Shown here piece after piece: positions 37,053 to 50,062 of a stretch of 64,000 nt of DNA. The DNA comes from Orthonyx spaldingii (Eukaryota; Chordata; Aves; Passeriformes; Orthonychidae), in NCBI GenBank assembly GCA_013397795.1, contig VZTJ01000255.1, positions 1,039,105 through 1,103,104 on the forward strand. The letters are read 5' to 3'. Under the pieces are notes generated by a model, which was not told where the DNA came from, made no database searches, and was given only the letters and a program-made list of their open reading frames with translations. The position numbers and the translations under genes were made by a program. Position 1 is the first letter of the stretch. Each line of letters starts with the position of its first letter.

Positions 37053-39764
37053 CTTGTCTAAAATTTTAAAAGGGAAATCATGACAAGTGGCATCTATCCA
37101 CCAATAACCCACATGTTCAGAACCCTGTGACTGGAGCTCAATGTCTTCAATTTTCTATAGGAGATTTTATGGAGATGCTGCTATGCCTTCTGAATAACTG
37201 CAAGGGGAAATAAAGGACTTTGACTTTCTTCCTCCCTCTTTTTATTTTTAATTCTCGAAGTCAGCCCACAAGTGCAAATATTAACCCCCAACTCTAGAAT
37301 AAGTCATCTCTTTTATCATTCTTCTCATAAAAACTTTATGTTTCTCCGAAAGTATTTTACAACTGTGACAGAAAGCTCTGTGACAGATTCCGGTAGAAGA
37401 GGAGCAGGAGAAAGGCTGGGAAGTCAGCCAGAAATTAAGAATAATTCCCCTTTTGCACCCGCTTTAGGGTATGACTTCATCCCTTGTACTTCCATGCCTC
37501 CATACAAAGGCTTGGGATAACAAGCCAAACATATTGTGCCAAATATCTTTGCTATTATTATAATTTTTCATTTGGGTATGATTCTGATAAATGATTTGTA
37601 AATGCAAAAAGGCCATTAAATGTAATAACAGGGAGTTACTCAATTCTTCAGCTGCACTGAGTAGTTCCAATTAGAGTCTGAAGGAGGAATATTGCCTTTC
37701 TATCAGTCCAGCCTGTGACACAACACATCTCTCTGAGGTCATGGGTCCTGGATACTCAAAGAAAGATGTCACTTGTATTCTGAAATAGATTATAGAGGTT
37801 TGCTAATCAGTAAAAATAGCAATCTCCCTGAAGCATTCATTGGGCAGTTGGGCAGAAAGGGTGCTTTAATGGCCTAAACTCAAGGCCTTAGAGCACTATC
37901 TTTATTCAAAGGACATTTTTGAATACTGAGTAATTAAGTTGAATATGTTTTAGTTATTTCTCAGAACTGAATAAGGCAATTATTTTTAAATGTTGAACAT
38001 AATTTCAATTAGGCGAACACTTTCTTTTCCCATGTTCACAACTTATTTGAGGATGCAGCAGAAAACCATTAAAACATGAAAACATAAAAGAGTACAACTT
38101 TCAGGACAGGATGTATTTTTGTTGAAGACTGGGACAGTCGTTTGTCACCCCCACTCCTCTTTCCACCTTCCCCTTGCTCTGCTCTCAGCGAGCCCTACAT
38201 AAATTTAGGAGACATAGTATCTAATGGAAGTAAGGCTTTTGGTCTAAATGCTGAAAAGTACAGTGCAAATGCTGTGGATGGGTTAGCACAAATAGAAGAC
38301 ACTAAGGTCTGGGGCTTTTTTGGGAGTTGTGCAGTGCTTTGTCAAACTGAGGCCTTGGTAAAGGGTTTGTGCAATGTAAGACTCCTGTTGTCATCATTGT
38401 CAGTAGAAACCCTTTCTCCAAACTGAGTGCAGCTGAAGTCCTTACAGCCAATTTAGGCTCAACTGGCAGTCCTTGCTAAAGTTATGAGGAGGTGTGTTTG
38501 CATATCTGCAAGTGCAATTAGGGTCCCAGACATAGAAAAACAAGAATGAGAATACATTCTGGTAAATTCTCTATTCAATTCTCCTGAAAATATTGATTTA
38601 AATTGACTCCCTGCCTCTATTGTTTTTCACTGAAAGCAAACAAGAGGTCGTTTTTAAGCCCTAAGGCCTATGAGCTTTGGTAATTATGGAAATTTTTTTT
38701 TGAAAGACTCAAAAGAGCAAATTGACCATGGTCAGGCAAGTTTATTAAAATCTGTATTAATAATACCTAAATTCAGCCCTATTACTCAGCAAGTCACTGG
38801 GTCTGGAACATGATCTTAGCCATTCTTACAAGGTCACCCAGGTAATTTCTTTTGACATATGGCAGCAATTCGGCCTCTATTTCTTTTCCCACCAGGCTTA
38901 TTTAACATACATATCAGAGATGTGATTCTTTTATAATACTATTGGCATAATGATAATGTCTTTATAATAATAGTGATTTTATATTTTATTAAAAACATTA
39001 ATAGGGAATTACTGCTCCTATGAAAACAGCAAAGAAAAAGAATTAATCATATGCTTTCATTCTGCAAATTCCATCTTTTGGCATCAAAATAAATGCAATT
39101 ACAATTTCTTTTTTAAAACACCAAATTTGAAACTAACTGACCAAACAATTCCAATTGTTTAATGAACATGAGAATCATGTTTCTGTGACAGTATGAAGTT
39201 TATTGTTTATTCCCATTTTCATATCTATTTAAGATGGATATATCCATTAAATATGGATAAAATAACCAAAATATATTTTATTGCCATTAGCTGTTGGATT
39301 CTTTTAAAACCTGTGTTTTGGAAACACATTTACATCTGAAAAAGTCTAAGTAGGGAACTGTCCAGTTTCCCTCAACTTGTCTATTGATGTGTCTGGCAAC
39401 CCTCCAGAGGTAGCTTCATTTTGCCCTGTAGATATCATCCATGCCTCAGGTTTACAAACTCCCTCCAACAGTAAGTGCTTCTTTTTAGCTTTCAGAAACA
39501 AAAAAACAGTTTTTCCCTTTCACACTGGATGTTTTGTGTGGTCCAGCATCTTCATCTCCCACTCCTGAATCCATTCTTCACCTGCTCACTGATTGTCCTA
39601 TTAGATGAGGAACAAAGACTTTGTGGGGATTGCAGGCCCAGTAAGGAAGTAGTGGCATAAGGCTGGAAGAGCTGATGCCTTGACAGTGTGAGAAAGAGAA
39701 GGAAGATCTACCTATATAAATGTTTCAAGAGCTGATGTTTCATGAAAATTTCATGAAATTGAAA

Positions 39765-40662
39765 TGTTTCATGCTGGTGACATGAAACTGTAGGGAGTGA
39801 CTGATACACCTGAAGGCTGTGCTGCCATTGAGCAGGACCTTGGGTTGGAGAGTTGGGCAGAGAGAAATTTAATGAGGTTCAACATAGGCAAGTGTTGAGT
39901 CTTGCACCTGGGGAGGAATAAGCCAAATACCAGTACAGGCTGGGGGCTGACTTTCTACAGAGCAGCTCTGCAGAGAAGAACTTGGAAGTCTTGGTGGATG
40001 ACAAGTTGACTGTGAGCTGGAAGTGCCCTCGTGGCCAGGAGGGCCAATGTCATCCTGGGGTGCATTGGGACGTGTGTGGCAAGGAGATGGAGGGAGGTGT
40101 TCCTGCCTCTCTTCTTGGGCCTAGTAAGGCCTCATCTGGAGTGTTGTGTCAGATTCTGGGCTCCTCAATATGAGGGAAACAAGGAGCCACTGGAGAGGAT
40201 CCAGTGGAGGACCCAAAAATGGTGAGGAGTCTGGAGCATGTCTCTTATGAGGAAAGACTGAGGGAACTGGGCCTGTTTAGTCTGGAGAAGAGAAGATTGA
40301 GAGGGGTTCTCATTAATGCATATAAATATCTCAAAGACAGGTGCCAAGAGGATGATACCAGACTCTTTTCAATGGTGTCCAGTGACAGGATGAGGAGCAA
40401 TGGCCATAAACTAAAACACAAGAAATTCCCCCTCAACATGAGGAAGAATTTCTTTACACTGAGGGTGGCAGAGGCCTGGAACAGGCTGCCCAGGGATGTC
40501 ATGCAGCTTCCTCTCTAGAGTTCCCTCTCTAGAGACATTTAAAACCCACCTGGAGGTGTTCCCATGTAACTGGCTCCAGGTGACCCTGCCTTGACAGAGG
40601 GTTGGACTGGAGGATCCCCTGAGTTCCCTTCCAATACTAAGAATTCTGTGATTCTGTGATTC
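39765..40662 (+). mobile_element. CR1 LINE, 3' half with intact 3' end
   Basis: This covers the C-terminal half of CR1 ORF2 and its 3' UTR. It begins at a degraded catalytic box (AGDMKL near 39773-39790, normally ADDTKL) and passes 'GSDTPEGCAAI' in a decayed frame. It then reads cleanly from 40204 to 40518, including YEERLRELGLFSLEKRRLRG and FPLNMRKNFFTLRVAEAWNR. A near-duplication of 13-14 bases at 40508-40534 introduces TAG and ends the frame early. The 3' UTR ends in two ATTCTGTG units plus ATTC (40643-40662), the avian CR1 terminal repeat. It is non-autonomous and inactive. Confidence 0.93.
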
Positions 40663-40668
40663 AAGAGC

Positions 40669-43600
40669 ATTCTCATTTCAAATACACACACACACACACA
40701 CTCTCACACTAATTAGTAAATTCTGTCCAAGGGACACATTACCATTAAGTCCTTGAAATAGAGATGAAACAGGGAGAAAAGGATGTATACTCTTATTGGG
40801 TGGGATTCATCTCACTTAACTTTAGACATCTAAAAATTATTCATCAACTGTGACTACCCTCAAAGTTAGCAGAGAGAAATAGGCACACCCGAAATGCATT
40901 CATCCTTCCTATCTTAAGAGATGAATTGCTCTTTGGAATTACCTGCTTCTCTCCATTGATTAGAAAAGGGAACATGAAGTAAATAACTCAGGCAACTGAC
41001 TTCTAGACATCTGAAAGTTAGGAACTATGAATTGCTTCCCTTCTTTAGCCCTGAGAAGGACTGAATTTCACCCTCAGAACTTTGAATGAAAATGGTACCT
41101 AAGGTCTGGTTGCATTTCAGTTGAATATTTTCCAGTAATTGCTGTTAAATTGAAATTTGAGATATTTCATGAATAAATTATTAAAAATAAATAAAAGAAA
41201 TAATTGGTGGGAATACAAAACTGTAGTAATACCTCTAGAAAGCCCTGTGGAGTGAAAAATCTTTCCAGGTTCTAGATTAGCTAGTTCACTAATAATAATA
41301 AGAGTAGTACTTCATGGCTTTAAAACGATCTAAAAGTAATTGATTCTGTAAGTCTTAGGACTTTGAAAGTCCTTGAAAGATTTGAATTAAAAATGAATTA
41401 TTTTTTGACTGTGATAAAAATATGGTTCTGACTATGTTCTCAAAGTGTGTGCATTGAATTTAGTTTTCAGGATTGGTTAGGGTAGAACTTTTCTTTCTTC
41501 TGAATTAGAGTCATAAATTTATTGAGAAAAAAAGGTACCATCATTTTGATTGGTATCTTCATGGTAACAGTATTTCATGAGGGCGTAAAAGATCATTGCT
41601 CAGTTTCTTTTTTGAATTGGACAGATTTAAATAACAGCTTTCATGAAAGACTTCAAATCCTAATGCTGTAAGGTGCATGGGAGGAAGTTAACTTTTTAAG
41701 GATGGTTACTGCAACTGAATTAAACATTGGGCTGGAATGCCAAAAAAAATGTCTCAGAATTCTTCCACTTCATTAAAAATGTGTTTAAATCTTAGTCTAC
41801 CAATGCGAATCCATAGCTATGACATTGTTCATTCAGATTTTTGCAATGTGTGTTTTCACTCTCCTTTTTGTATCTTACCTTATTCAAAAAAGAGAAATGA
41901 AGCATCAAAGTGAAATACGTGTGTGTTTCTATATGTAAAATTAGCCAGATATCATTTACTGGAAGGTTTTGTGTTGTGCCTATTCCATTACAAGTTATTA
42001 CAAAGAAACAATTCACCTCAACAGAATGTGGATGTTGAAACTTTGTGTGCTGAGACATGTCCAGGAAGAATTTGAGGAGTTTTGTTTGCTAGAGCTTTTT
42101 TGTTTATTTACTGTTTTTACTGGATAAAGTGGATCTTCTGTTGGTTATTATGGAAACATTTTGTCAAAGAGGAACATTTGGCAGCAAAAACTCACTCTAA
42201 ATTTATCAATATATATATTTGGACAAACATTTCCAGATGGTTTTCTGGGTCTTGGACTTTCACAGAGCTACACAAAACAAACACTTGTCTTCATGAAACA
42301 TTCTAGCTATGAAAGGTTATTTTTCCCAGTCACTGAAGTGATGTTTTTAGTTAATCTTGATCTGGTAAAACAGGAAAAAAAATCCCTCCAGCAAGCTGAA
42401 CTTACTCACACTATTTAGTGTTTAAACACAGCAGGGAGGCTAGTCTGTCCCAGGTATATGCAGTTTTTAAGGGCTCTGCAGTGTATCAGGCCATATACAT
42501 GTAACTGTAGACATGGTGATAGCTCCTGACTGCTTCCTCTTGGAGGTGCAACATGAGGACGTGAGGGCACAAACACTGGGAATATATGAATAATAGCAGA
42601 ATGCGAGTTGGTGTGCTTTAAAAGCTTAGAACTGTGTAAAAACTTGTAGACAAAATAAGTCTCTTCATAGCTGTGTAGTCTGATTTCAAAAGACAAGTTT
42701 TCTTGGAACATCCCCTTAAGCTTTTGTAAATTGATGCAATTATTAAAATCATCCTTCTCACCCCATTTATAGGCTCAGATGCAGGTAGAAGATGAAATTC
42801 AGCTTTTACATGCTAAAAATCCATTGAGCTAAAGATGGGGAAGGCTTTAGGTCTGGTCTTGATGCTGTGTTGGGAAAGGAAGGATATGAGTACTTGCTTG
42901 AGTTTTTATGCTAGTGAGGTTTATTTTGGTTTTTTGTCATTGCCAATTCTATATTTTTCCAAAGTAATTTGGTCAAGTGGCTTTGTAGTGAAGTGCAACC
43001 CGTAGATGCTGGGGATCATTTGAAAAAAACCAGTTCAAAACCTTCGGCCTTTGTTCTTAGAAAATGATATAATCTGAGGGGAAAGAATCCCACACAATCC
43101 CTCTGAAAATCTCAAACCCACAAGTCTTTTATGAAGGGTTAATTTTTTGCAGGTAGATCTCTGCAAGAGCTGATCCTTGTATACTGACATATTCTTAACA
43201 TATCCCTCCTTCAGATGCAATTCCTATCAATCACATTCTACAAGAAGCTTCAACCTGAAAATCAAATGCAAGTTTTCAAAGGCCAAATTTACCCTGAATT
43301 TGTTGATTGATTTGTTCTCTGCTTGCATGGGAATCTTAATCAACCTTTTTTTGAAACCTTATAATTCAATTTTCTTTCTTTTCCAAAAAAAGTAGAAGCA
43401 AATGGAAGTTAATATTAATTAGACTATGTATGATGTGTAATCTATCAAGATAAGTTTGTAGTCAGTTTCTTGTCTATTTACCCATTCTCCATGTCTGAGT
43501 TGTATGTTCTAATATCTAGGTACTAATGAGATTACTGTGAAAGAGGATAAAGTTGGAATCAGTCCCTGCAGTTCTGTAGGGCTGTCTATGTGATTTTGTC

Positions 43601-46039
43601 CGTGTGACATGGACTTGGATGCTTTGACTCACCACTGAGAGCAAAACTCTTCATCACTAATCTGTTGGGAGGAATTAGAGATGGCAGAGCTGGACAAACT
43701 GAACAACAGTATGGATGAATTTACAGGAATCACGTTTACTGACTTAAAAATGAAATTCATGCTTTAAAGGCTTACAGGGAGAAGCACTTTACCTGATCAA
43801 GTTAAGTTTATGTATTTTTCATGATCAGTCATATCATACAAAGAGTACAACCTGTAAAGCTCTTCCACATCTCTCCAGCAGCCTGTCTTATCGCACTCTG
43901 TTATGCCACTCAAGGACTTGACCTTTTCTGGTATTTATTGTACAAAGTTATGGTATTTTTAGTGCTTGATCACAAAAATTCCAGCTCTTTTTCATTCTTC
44001 TTGCCATCTGTAATATTTCCCAGCTCCTGGTCTATGAAGTCTGTAGTGTACAGTTACAGAGTAAGCTCTATTAGAGTACATTACAGTTTTAATTATGCTG
44101 ATGTTAGAAGATGAACAGTGAGGACTGGCAAGCTAAGGTTCCTACTTCACTCTGCCAACATACCTTCAGTCTTGTTATCCTTGACTTGATCTTTTCTTAG
44201 CACAAATTATTGATTGTACCCAGCCATGTTAATGTGTGTTTCTGACATTGAACAGAAAATGCCCACCTTTTTTGGTCAAGCTGTGAGAAAGAAATTATCC
44301 TTGGGTTTTTGACACAATATAATAGAACTGAACTGGGGTCTAGCATAACCTCGTGGAAAAATTAATACAGTTTGTTTAAATTTCTTCACATTTTGATTAT
44401 AGGGGAGATAATGATGAGACCAAATTGTACTACAAATTGTTTCTTGGGATCAAACCATTAAGTGATAAAAACTTTGACAGAATGCTTCAATAGCAGTTTT
44501 AATAAGACTAATTATTTTTGATTTCTGAAATTAACCAGTAAATATTGACCACCAGTGCCTTATTTAAGACAAGGAAAAATGTTGACTTTAAGAAATGCAG
44601 CAGTTCATGTTTAGAAAAAAATTGAGCAAAAATATAGATTTTAACTGAAATCTTTGAAAGCAAAAGTAATATTGCCTTCATGTCCATAAAAGTATAACAA
44701 CAGTTTAATGTAACTGCAAACCTGGATGTGCTCACAAGACTCCAGTTTAGCTTTCATTCCTTCAATGTACATATTTATTGTCATTGACTCAAATTTTCAG
44801 ACAAGAAAATCAGAAGAAGGTTTTCTAAGAGGGGACCTTTCCTAAAAGTGTTTATAAATTTTGGATAATGGAGTAGTAGCATTTCAGGCTGAATTTTCAA
44901 ACCAAAGTAGCTATATGGTTCTGGAGCACATTATAAAGTAGGTCTCAGTGGCTCGAGGATGTATGGAAGAAAAAGCAGTCAAATTCAAACCTTGTTATTT
45001 CCTGGCCTGTGCTGACAAGGCTGTCATTACTATGAAAACAAGGCTTGTGCTAAAGAAAAGGATATAATACTGACAGAATTATCTCTGGATGGCACTTATA
45101 CGAACCTCAGGTTCAGAATTTAGAGAATTGTTTTTATTACATCATGTGGATTTCCTTTGATACTGTGCTACAAATCCCAAAGATATTTCCTGTAACCTTG
45201 AACTGATTTCAACCACTTTTGAATTCATATTTAGCAACTATATTTGGTAGATAAATACTCTAGCAAAAGAAATAAAACCCAAAGAAATTATAAAGAAAAA
45301 CAATTAATGAGAACTAACTTGGAGTATAATGGTTGAAGTAAAGCTACAATAACATGAAGATAGTTAGGAAAATGGAAAAAGGAAAAAAATTAAAATTAAT
45401 TTGAAAACTGAAAATAACACTAGACTTTATCTTCTGATTTAAGACTGAACCAAGGAATATATTGGGATCTTTTATAAACATGAGGGAACTTTACCCTCTA
45501 AAAGTCATCTCACCCATTTTTCCGCTGGAACTATCTGCACAAGTGGCTTCTCACAAGTGTGTGAAATGGTTTCAAACTTAATGGCTCATATCACTGGCAT
45601 GGGAGAAAAAGAAACTGGATTCATACTTGAGAACAGATGCATGTCATCTTCATGCCTGGTCGTGAGCTGTCGGAGAACATGAGCTTAAGTAGCAAAACTA
45701 TATAACCTAACACTGATTACACTAATCCTCCTGAAATCCATGCACACTTGCCTAGCATCCTGTATATAATGTTTCAAATAAAACAGTGATCTGGGAAAAC
45801 TTTAGGCTTGCCAATCTTGTAATATATTTAGGTGCATTTCCCAATACCTCTGATCTTTCAGAAGAAAAAAAATCACCTTCTTGACACATCAAAAAGCAAC
45901 ACAACACCAAAGCAATGACACGTTTGATTCTGAGATGTGTGTCATGTTTACTTAGATTTTGTAAAAGACTTAGTGACTGATATAGAAGAAATTAAAATAT
46001 ATAGGAGCAGCATTTGCAGGTAGGAGCACCTGAACTGTA
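40669..46039. other. Unique AT-rich DNA, no gene seen
   Basis: No exon or interspersed repeat was recognised apart from an (AC)n tract at 40.68 kb just after the CR1 3' end. Open frames below 100 codons look random. Confidence 0.5.
40684..40701. repeat. (AC)9 microsatellite
   Basis: A short AC run lies 22 bases past the CR1 3' terminus. Confidence 0.85.
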
Positions 46040-46222
46040 GTGAAAATATATGGTTCACTGGCATAGAGAGGTGGGTATGGAGAGCAGTGTGTCACCAAAA
46101 CCATCCACCGGGGAGACCTGTTTGTATGTGTGGGTCTCTGAGTGCGAGGCAACTGAGACACCAGGCAATCCAGGGACCAGCTACTGCTTAAACCAGCTGT
46201 TAAAGGCCAGTTGCTGGAGAGA

Positions 46223-46258
<36 letters not shown>

Positions 46259-46760
46259 ACATATATATCTGTCTGTCTATCTGTCTGTGAGTGAGGGGCT
46301 CTGTACTGGCTATTGGATTGGGGCTGTGGTCCCAGGGGTCTCGGATGTGCAGGAGCCAGCAACTGAGTAGACTGGGACCCAGTGGCAGCTACCAGACAGA
46401 CTCTGCTGTAGTGTACCATTTTTTAGGTATTCATATGTAGTTTTCAGTGCCTTTCTTTCTGCTCAGCCAGAGAGGAGAGCAGGATGAGCATTGTTTGTGA
46501 TTGCATGAGTGCAATGTTTTCTGTCTGGGTTGGTCCATGTGGCTGTGTGTGCACGTATATATGCACTGGGTGTATATGTGTGTACCCACTGGGAATACGT
46601 GCTCAGACTCACTACTGGCTGGACCTGGGGGCACAGAGCTCACCTCTCCCTTATCAGCTTGCTGGGTGCACTAACCCCATACACTGTGGTGGCTCTGCTC
46701 CTCATACAGCCCTGCAGCGAGAGTGCCTGAGGTTAAGTGGAATAAATTATGAGCCTGAAG
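46040..46760. repeat. Unclassified G+C-richer block, possible dispersed repeat or LTR
   Basis: This block is clearly richer in G and C than the DNA on both sides. It mixes TG/TCTG simple sequence (46226-46290) with complex sequence. Near its right end a 'GGAATAAATTATG' context supplies an AATAAA hexamer, which would suit an LTR or LINE tail. No coding frame is convincing: open frames exist on both strands because stops are scarce in TG repeats. I do not recognise the family. Boundaries are set by the change in composition only. Confidence 0.35.
46226..46255. repeat. (TG)15 microsatellite
   Basis: Fifteen uninterrupted TG copies are followed by CGCACATATATAT and imperfect CTGT units to about 46290. 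Confidence 0.95.
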
Positions 46761-48338
46761 TTATAAAACATAGTGGCTGACTGCAAAAATAGCCCTGAAA
46801 TGCACATGTATTTGTTTACCCTCATGATACTGCTTCAAATACAAGTTTTAAACAGTGAAGTCTGACCCATTTCCATTTGGGGTATGTCGAAAGCAGGTAC
46901 TATTTATGTACATGTCCTTATAGAAACATTCATTTCTTCAATGAATTTCATTGTTGCCTTTCGTAAAATAGGGATAGTGGCATTAATTTCTTTAGGAAAA
47001 CTCCTCCTCAATATTTTCATTGCTGTGCTGGACTAAAATTTCCTCAGAAAATTAAAAAAAACCCAACAACAGATATAACACCCATCATTTCCAATGTTGC
47101 TGGAATGGTTTTCATTTAGAATAAAATAAAAGAAAGAGTAAATTTGACATACCCTTTTCTCACTTGCGTTTTTCACCCCATCTTCTATGCAAGAGTCAGG
47201 GTACATAGCATTTGTTTGTAAAGTATTTCTGTTCTGCAGTCATACAGTAATACAGAAGAAGGGAGCTGCAGGTTTTTTTCTAGACTACTTTCAAATGTTT
47301 CTTGGTTCACAAATACTTCACAGATTACAGGTGGAGAAATGTTGCTTGAAAACAGTTTGAGATCTTGTGATGGAAGCAATACATAGGAGTAAAGTAGTCC
47401 TACCAGCAAAAAAGATAGCTGCAAACAACCTGTGTGCTTTGGCTATGAATTCACACCCTGTAGGCAAAAACAACCTTGCTTCTTTGGCATAAAAGCACTG
47501 TTTTAGTCTTGAACAAAATGCTCTTTTGTAGCAGCACAAAGTAAATTTTAAAAATGTATTATTAAAAATTCAATGAATTGAACATTAACATTTCTGAAGA
47601 GACAAAAAACCTCCTCTGCAACAATGAGAAAATGCTCAGCATTTACCTCAGTCCCTTTGAGAATAGTAGGAGTTTAGCCCTATATTTCTGTGGAAGCAGA
47701 GGTACAGCAGAGCTGAAAACTTTCCAAAATTCCTTCTCAACTCTTTCTTTTTCCCATGTGTAGTCCCAAAAGAGAACAAACAAAACAAAAAGAAAGGAAG
47801 ATTCCCAACACTCTCTGAACTATTTCCCTGCTTCCTGCCGTTCATGAAGGACTTCTGCATGGCCTCATAAATTCTGTGGTCAGAGACAAATTCCTTGAAT
47901 TTCTTCCACTGTGGAATCACTGGGGAGCCACAGCGTGCCAACAGTCTGCCGAGGGATGTTCCACGCACAATCAATGGGGAGTTTTGTGTTTGGGAGCTGG
48001 TGGCGGAACATACCCCACAGATCCGCCATAAACTCATTGCTCTGTTGCATCAAAACAGTTTGTTATATTTAAGTACCAGCTGGAACTAATGGCTAGCTCT
48101 TTGAGATCTTGGTTGTTATATGACTCATGACCTAGAGAGCTAAGCAGAGGACTAGGACAGGAATACTGAAGATCTCAGCTCAGCTTTGCACTTGGTGTTC
48201 TCTTAGGGTCAAAGAAGCAAACAAGTTTTTCTCTTGGAATTGAGGAAAAGACAGGGACTGCTATTGGAAGTATTGGTTTACATGATGTCATTGCAATCTT
48301 ATGCTCATACAATTATGCATACTGTCACCACTCCTTTC

Positions 48339-48354
48339 TTTTTTTTTTTTTTTT
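48339..48354. repeat. Poly-T tract (T16)
   Basis: A homopolymer of 16 T is visible. Confidence 0.9.
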
Positions 48355-48450
48355 AAGTAGCAAAGTGGTGGAAGGGCTTGGAAAAAACTGACTTTAAGAG
48401 AAACAGAAAGTTTGGGCAATCTGTTTAAGACAGGAGCAGCGGTAAAAACA

Positions 48451-48461
48451 GTATATATATA

Positions 48462-48493
<32 letters not shown>

Positions 48494-48504
48494 CATATAT
48501 ATAT
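48451..48504. repeat. (TA)n(TG)n(TA)n compound microsatellite
   Basis: A TA block, a TG block of about nine copies and a second TA block with one C interruption follow each other. Confidence 0.93.
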
Positions 48505-48930
48505 TTATATGAGAAAACTCTCAACCATAAACACTCTTTTTCTCCTCTGTGGCATCAAAAGTAAAAAATGAAGCAAAGAATAAACTGAAGACATTAAAAA
48601 AGAAATGTTTTAAAGCTTTAAAAGTTCAGTTGTGGAACTCTATGGGATATTGTGGAACCAAAGTGTTAGCCAAAATGGAATGGCATGAACGTGACTGTAG
48701 ATCCACTACATTTTAACAGTTGTTCTATAAGTGCTTTACAATGACCAGCTAAACCCAATAGATTAATGCAAAATGGTGGTTTTGTAGACATGATATTTAA
48801 TTATAGAAATTGCATGCCATTTTCCTAGGAATGGAGTGAAGTTTTTGTGTCAAGAAGATATAATACTATAAACACTCTAATAATATAATAAATATAGTAA
48901 ATATAATAAATATGATCTAATTAATATAAT

Positions 48931-48980
48931 ATCACATCATATCACATCATATCACATCATATCACATCATATCACATCAT
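48931..48980. repeat. 10-bp minisatellite, five perfect copies
   Basis: ATCACATCAT is repeated five times without change. It sits directly after a TAATATAATA-rich stretch from which it may have grown. Confidence 0.97.
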
Positions 48981-49664
48981 ACAACAAGCATAGTATCATA
49001 TAAAAATCTTGCATGAATCTTCCAAGGGCTTCTGTGAGAAGAAGGATATAATCTTTTAAGGAAGGTTCATCTTTCATACAGACATCACCTCAGAAGTTCA
49101 TTGTTTTAATTTTCAGTAATGTCAGTACAAACTGACAGAGGGAGACTAGAACAAGATACATAATTAGCTTAAAGTATACTGAAGAGGGGTGGTTCTTCAG
49201 AATTCAACAACCAATGGGAGAGACTAGAGCTGAGGATCAATACACAATGAAGAATTGGAGAGGCAAGAAAAATGGCTAAATATAAGAAATGTTTTAAAAT
49301 CAGAAACTGAGTATTGATGGGGAATAGAAATCAGATAAAAGAGACAAAACAGAATGATTAAGAGAATTGACATGCTTAAAGAAAACAAGGAATTGAATAA
49401 TTAATATATCTACTGTCAAAAGAATAAAAAAAGGACTAGTGAAAGAAAATAAATCAGTAAAGTAAAAGTCAAATCAAACAAAGGAACTGTGATCAAATAA
49501 AAATGGCAACTGAGTTTGGATTTCTAAAAGTTCAACACAGAACATTACATCCCTTTTGTCTTCTTGTTTCTTTGTGTTTAATAACACAATCAGAGAAGTC
49601 ACTTATTTAATTACAGTCTCTCTTCTTGCCTTCACTACTCACATAATTTCTATGTTTGGTAAGA

Positions 49665-49745
49665 ATTGCCTATGGGATCTCAAGCAAATCACTTAACTCT
49701 TCTCTCACCTCAGCTCCCTCATCTGAAAATAGTGAATATAAAGTG
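49665..49745 (+). mobile_element. MIR-like SINE fragment
   Basis: The stretch contains 'TCTCAAGCAAATCACTTAAC' followed by 'CTCACCTCAGCTCCCTCATCTGAAAAT'-like sequence (to about 49730). This follows the MIR/CORE-SINE body: a 'CAAGTCACTTAACCTCTC' box, then 'CTCAGTTTCCTCATCTGTAAAA'. About 80 bases survive. In birds such relics would descend from the old amniote MIR lineage. The match is by memory of the consensus. Confidence 0.6.
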
Positions 49746-49894
49746 TCTCCTTTTCTTCCAAGAGGGTTTATTTTTAATTTTTATTCTATTTTCTTTAGAA
49801 ACAAACCTTGTTTGAACATCTGACAATTTTTGCAACTGCTCCATGCAAGCCTATGAGCCAGAGGGGCTTTGTTTTCTGTTCTCCATATTTCCAC

Positions 49895-50062
49895 TCATTT
49901 CTTGCATGACTCCGGATAGGTCACTTAACCTCTGTGGGCTTCTGCTTCCCTATTCATATGGTGGGATAATACTGACCTACCTCAGAGAGGGACGTGAGGC
50001 TAAGCTGGTGTTCAGAAAGGACTGCTGAAGTACAAGGTGTAAAGTATTATTATGCTGAGTGC
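49895..50062 (+). mobile_element. MIR-like SINE relic, longer copy
   Basis: It shows, in MIR order, 'GCATGACTCCGGATAGGTCACTTAACCTCTGTGGGCTTCTG' (49903-49943), a CCCTATTCATATGGTGGGATAATA segment (49948-49971), 'CTGACCTACCTCAGAGAGGG' and a 3' part with 'GTGTAAAGTATTATTATG'. The last piece resembles the 3' tail of amniote MIR variants. Preservation is better than expected for so old an element. No gene is implied. An alternative is another tRNA-derived CORE-SINE with the same body. Confidence 0.7.

Larger units (their letters stand above)
34041..39764. other. Unique AT-rich DNA, no gene seen
   Basis: No exon was recognised. The longest open frame of the window lies here (34321-34908, minus strand, 195 codons), but it reads through A14 and T15 tracts, giving runs of Phe and Lys, and shows no domain, so I treat it as chance. 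Other contents are a (CCTT)20 microsatellite at 36.97 kb and an A-rich tract at 36.52 kb. Confidence 0.5.
46761..49664. other. Unique AT-rich DNA with simple repeats, no gene seen
   Basis: It holds a T16 tract, a TA/TG microsatellite and a 10-bp minisatellite. The minus-strand open frame at 47648-48037 (129 codons) includes a CpG-containing part near 47.93-48.03 kb but matches no family I know. From 48.84 to 48.93 kb the sequence is repetitive ATAATA/TAAATA. Confidence 0.5.

Noticed and set aside
45970..46419. 149-codon minus-strand open frame
   Set aside because: It contains a His-Thr run from the (TG)15 repeat, and the opposite strand is open too. It is a repeat artefact.
47648..48037. 129-codon minus-strand open frame with a CpG-containing start
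   Set aside because: No recognisable domain, a C-terminal part of low complexity, and no support for an exon.
48931..48980. Five 10-bp repeats considered as a CRISPR-like array
   Set aside because: The copies are directly adjacent with no spacers, and the DNA is vertebrate.
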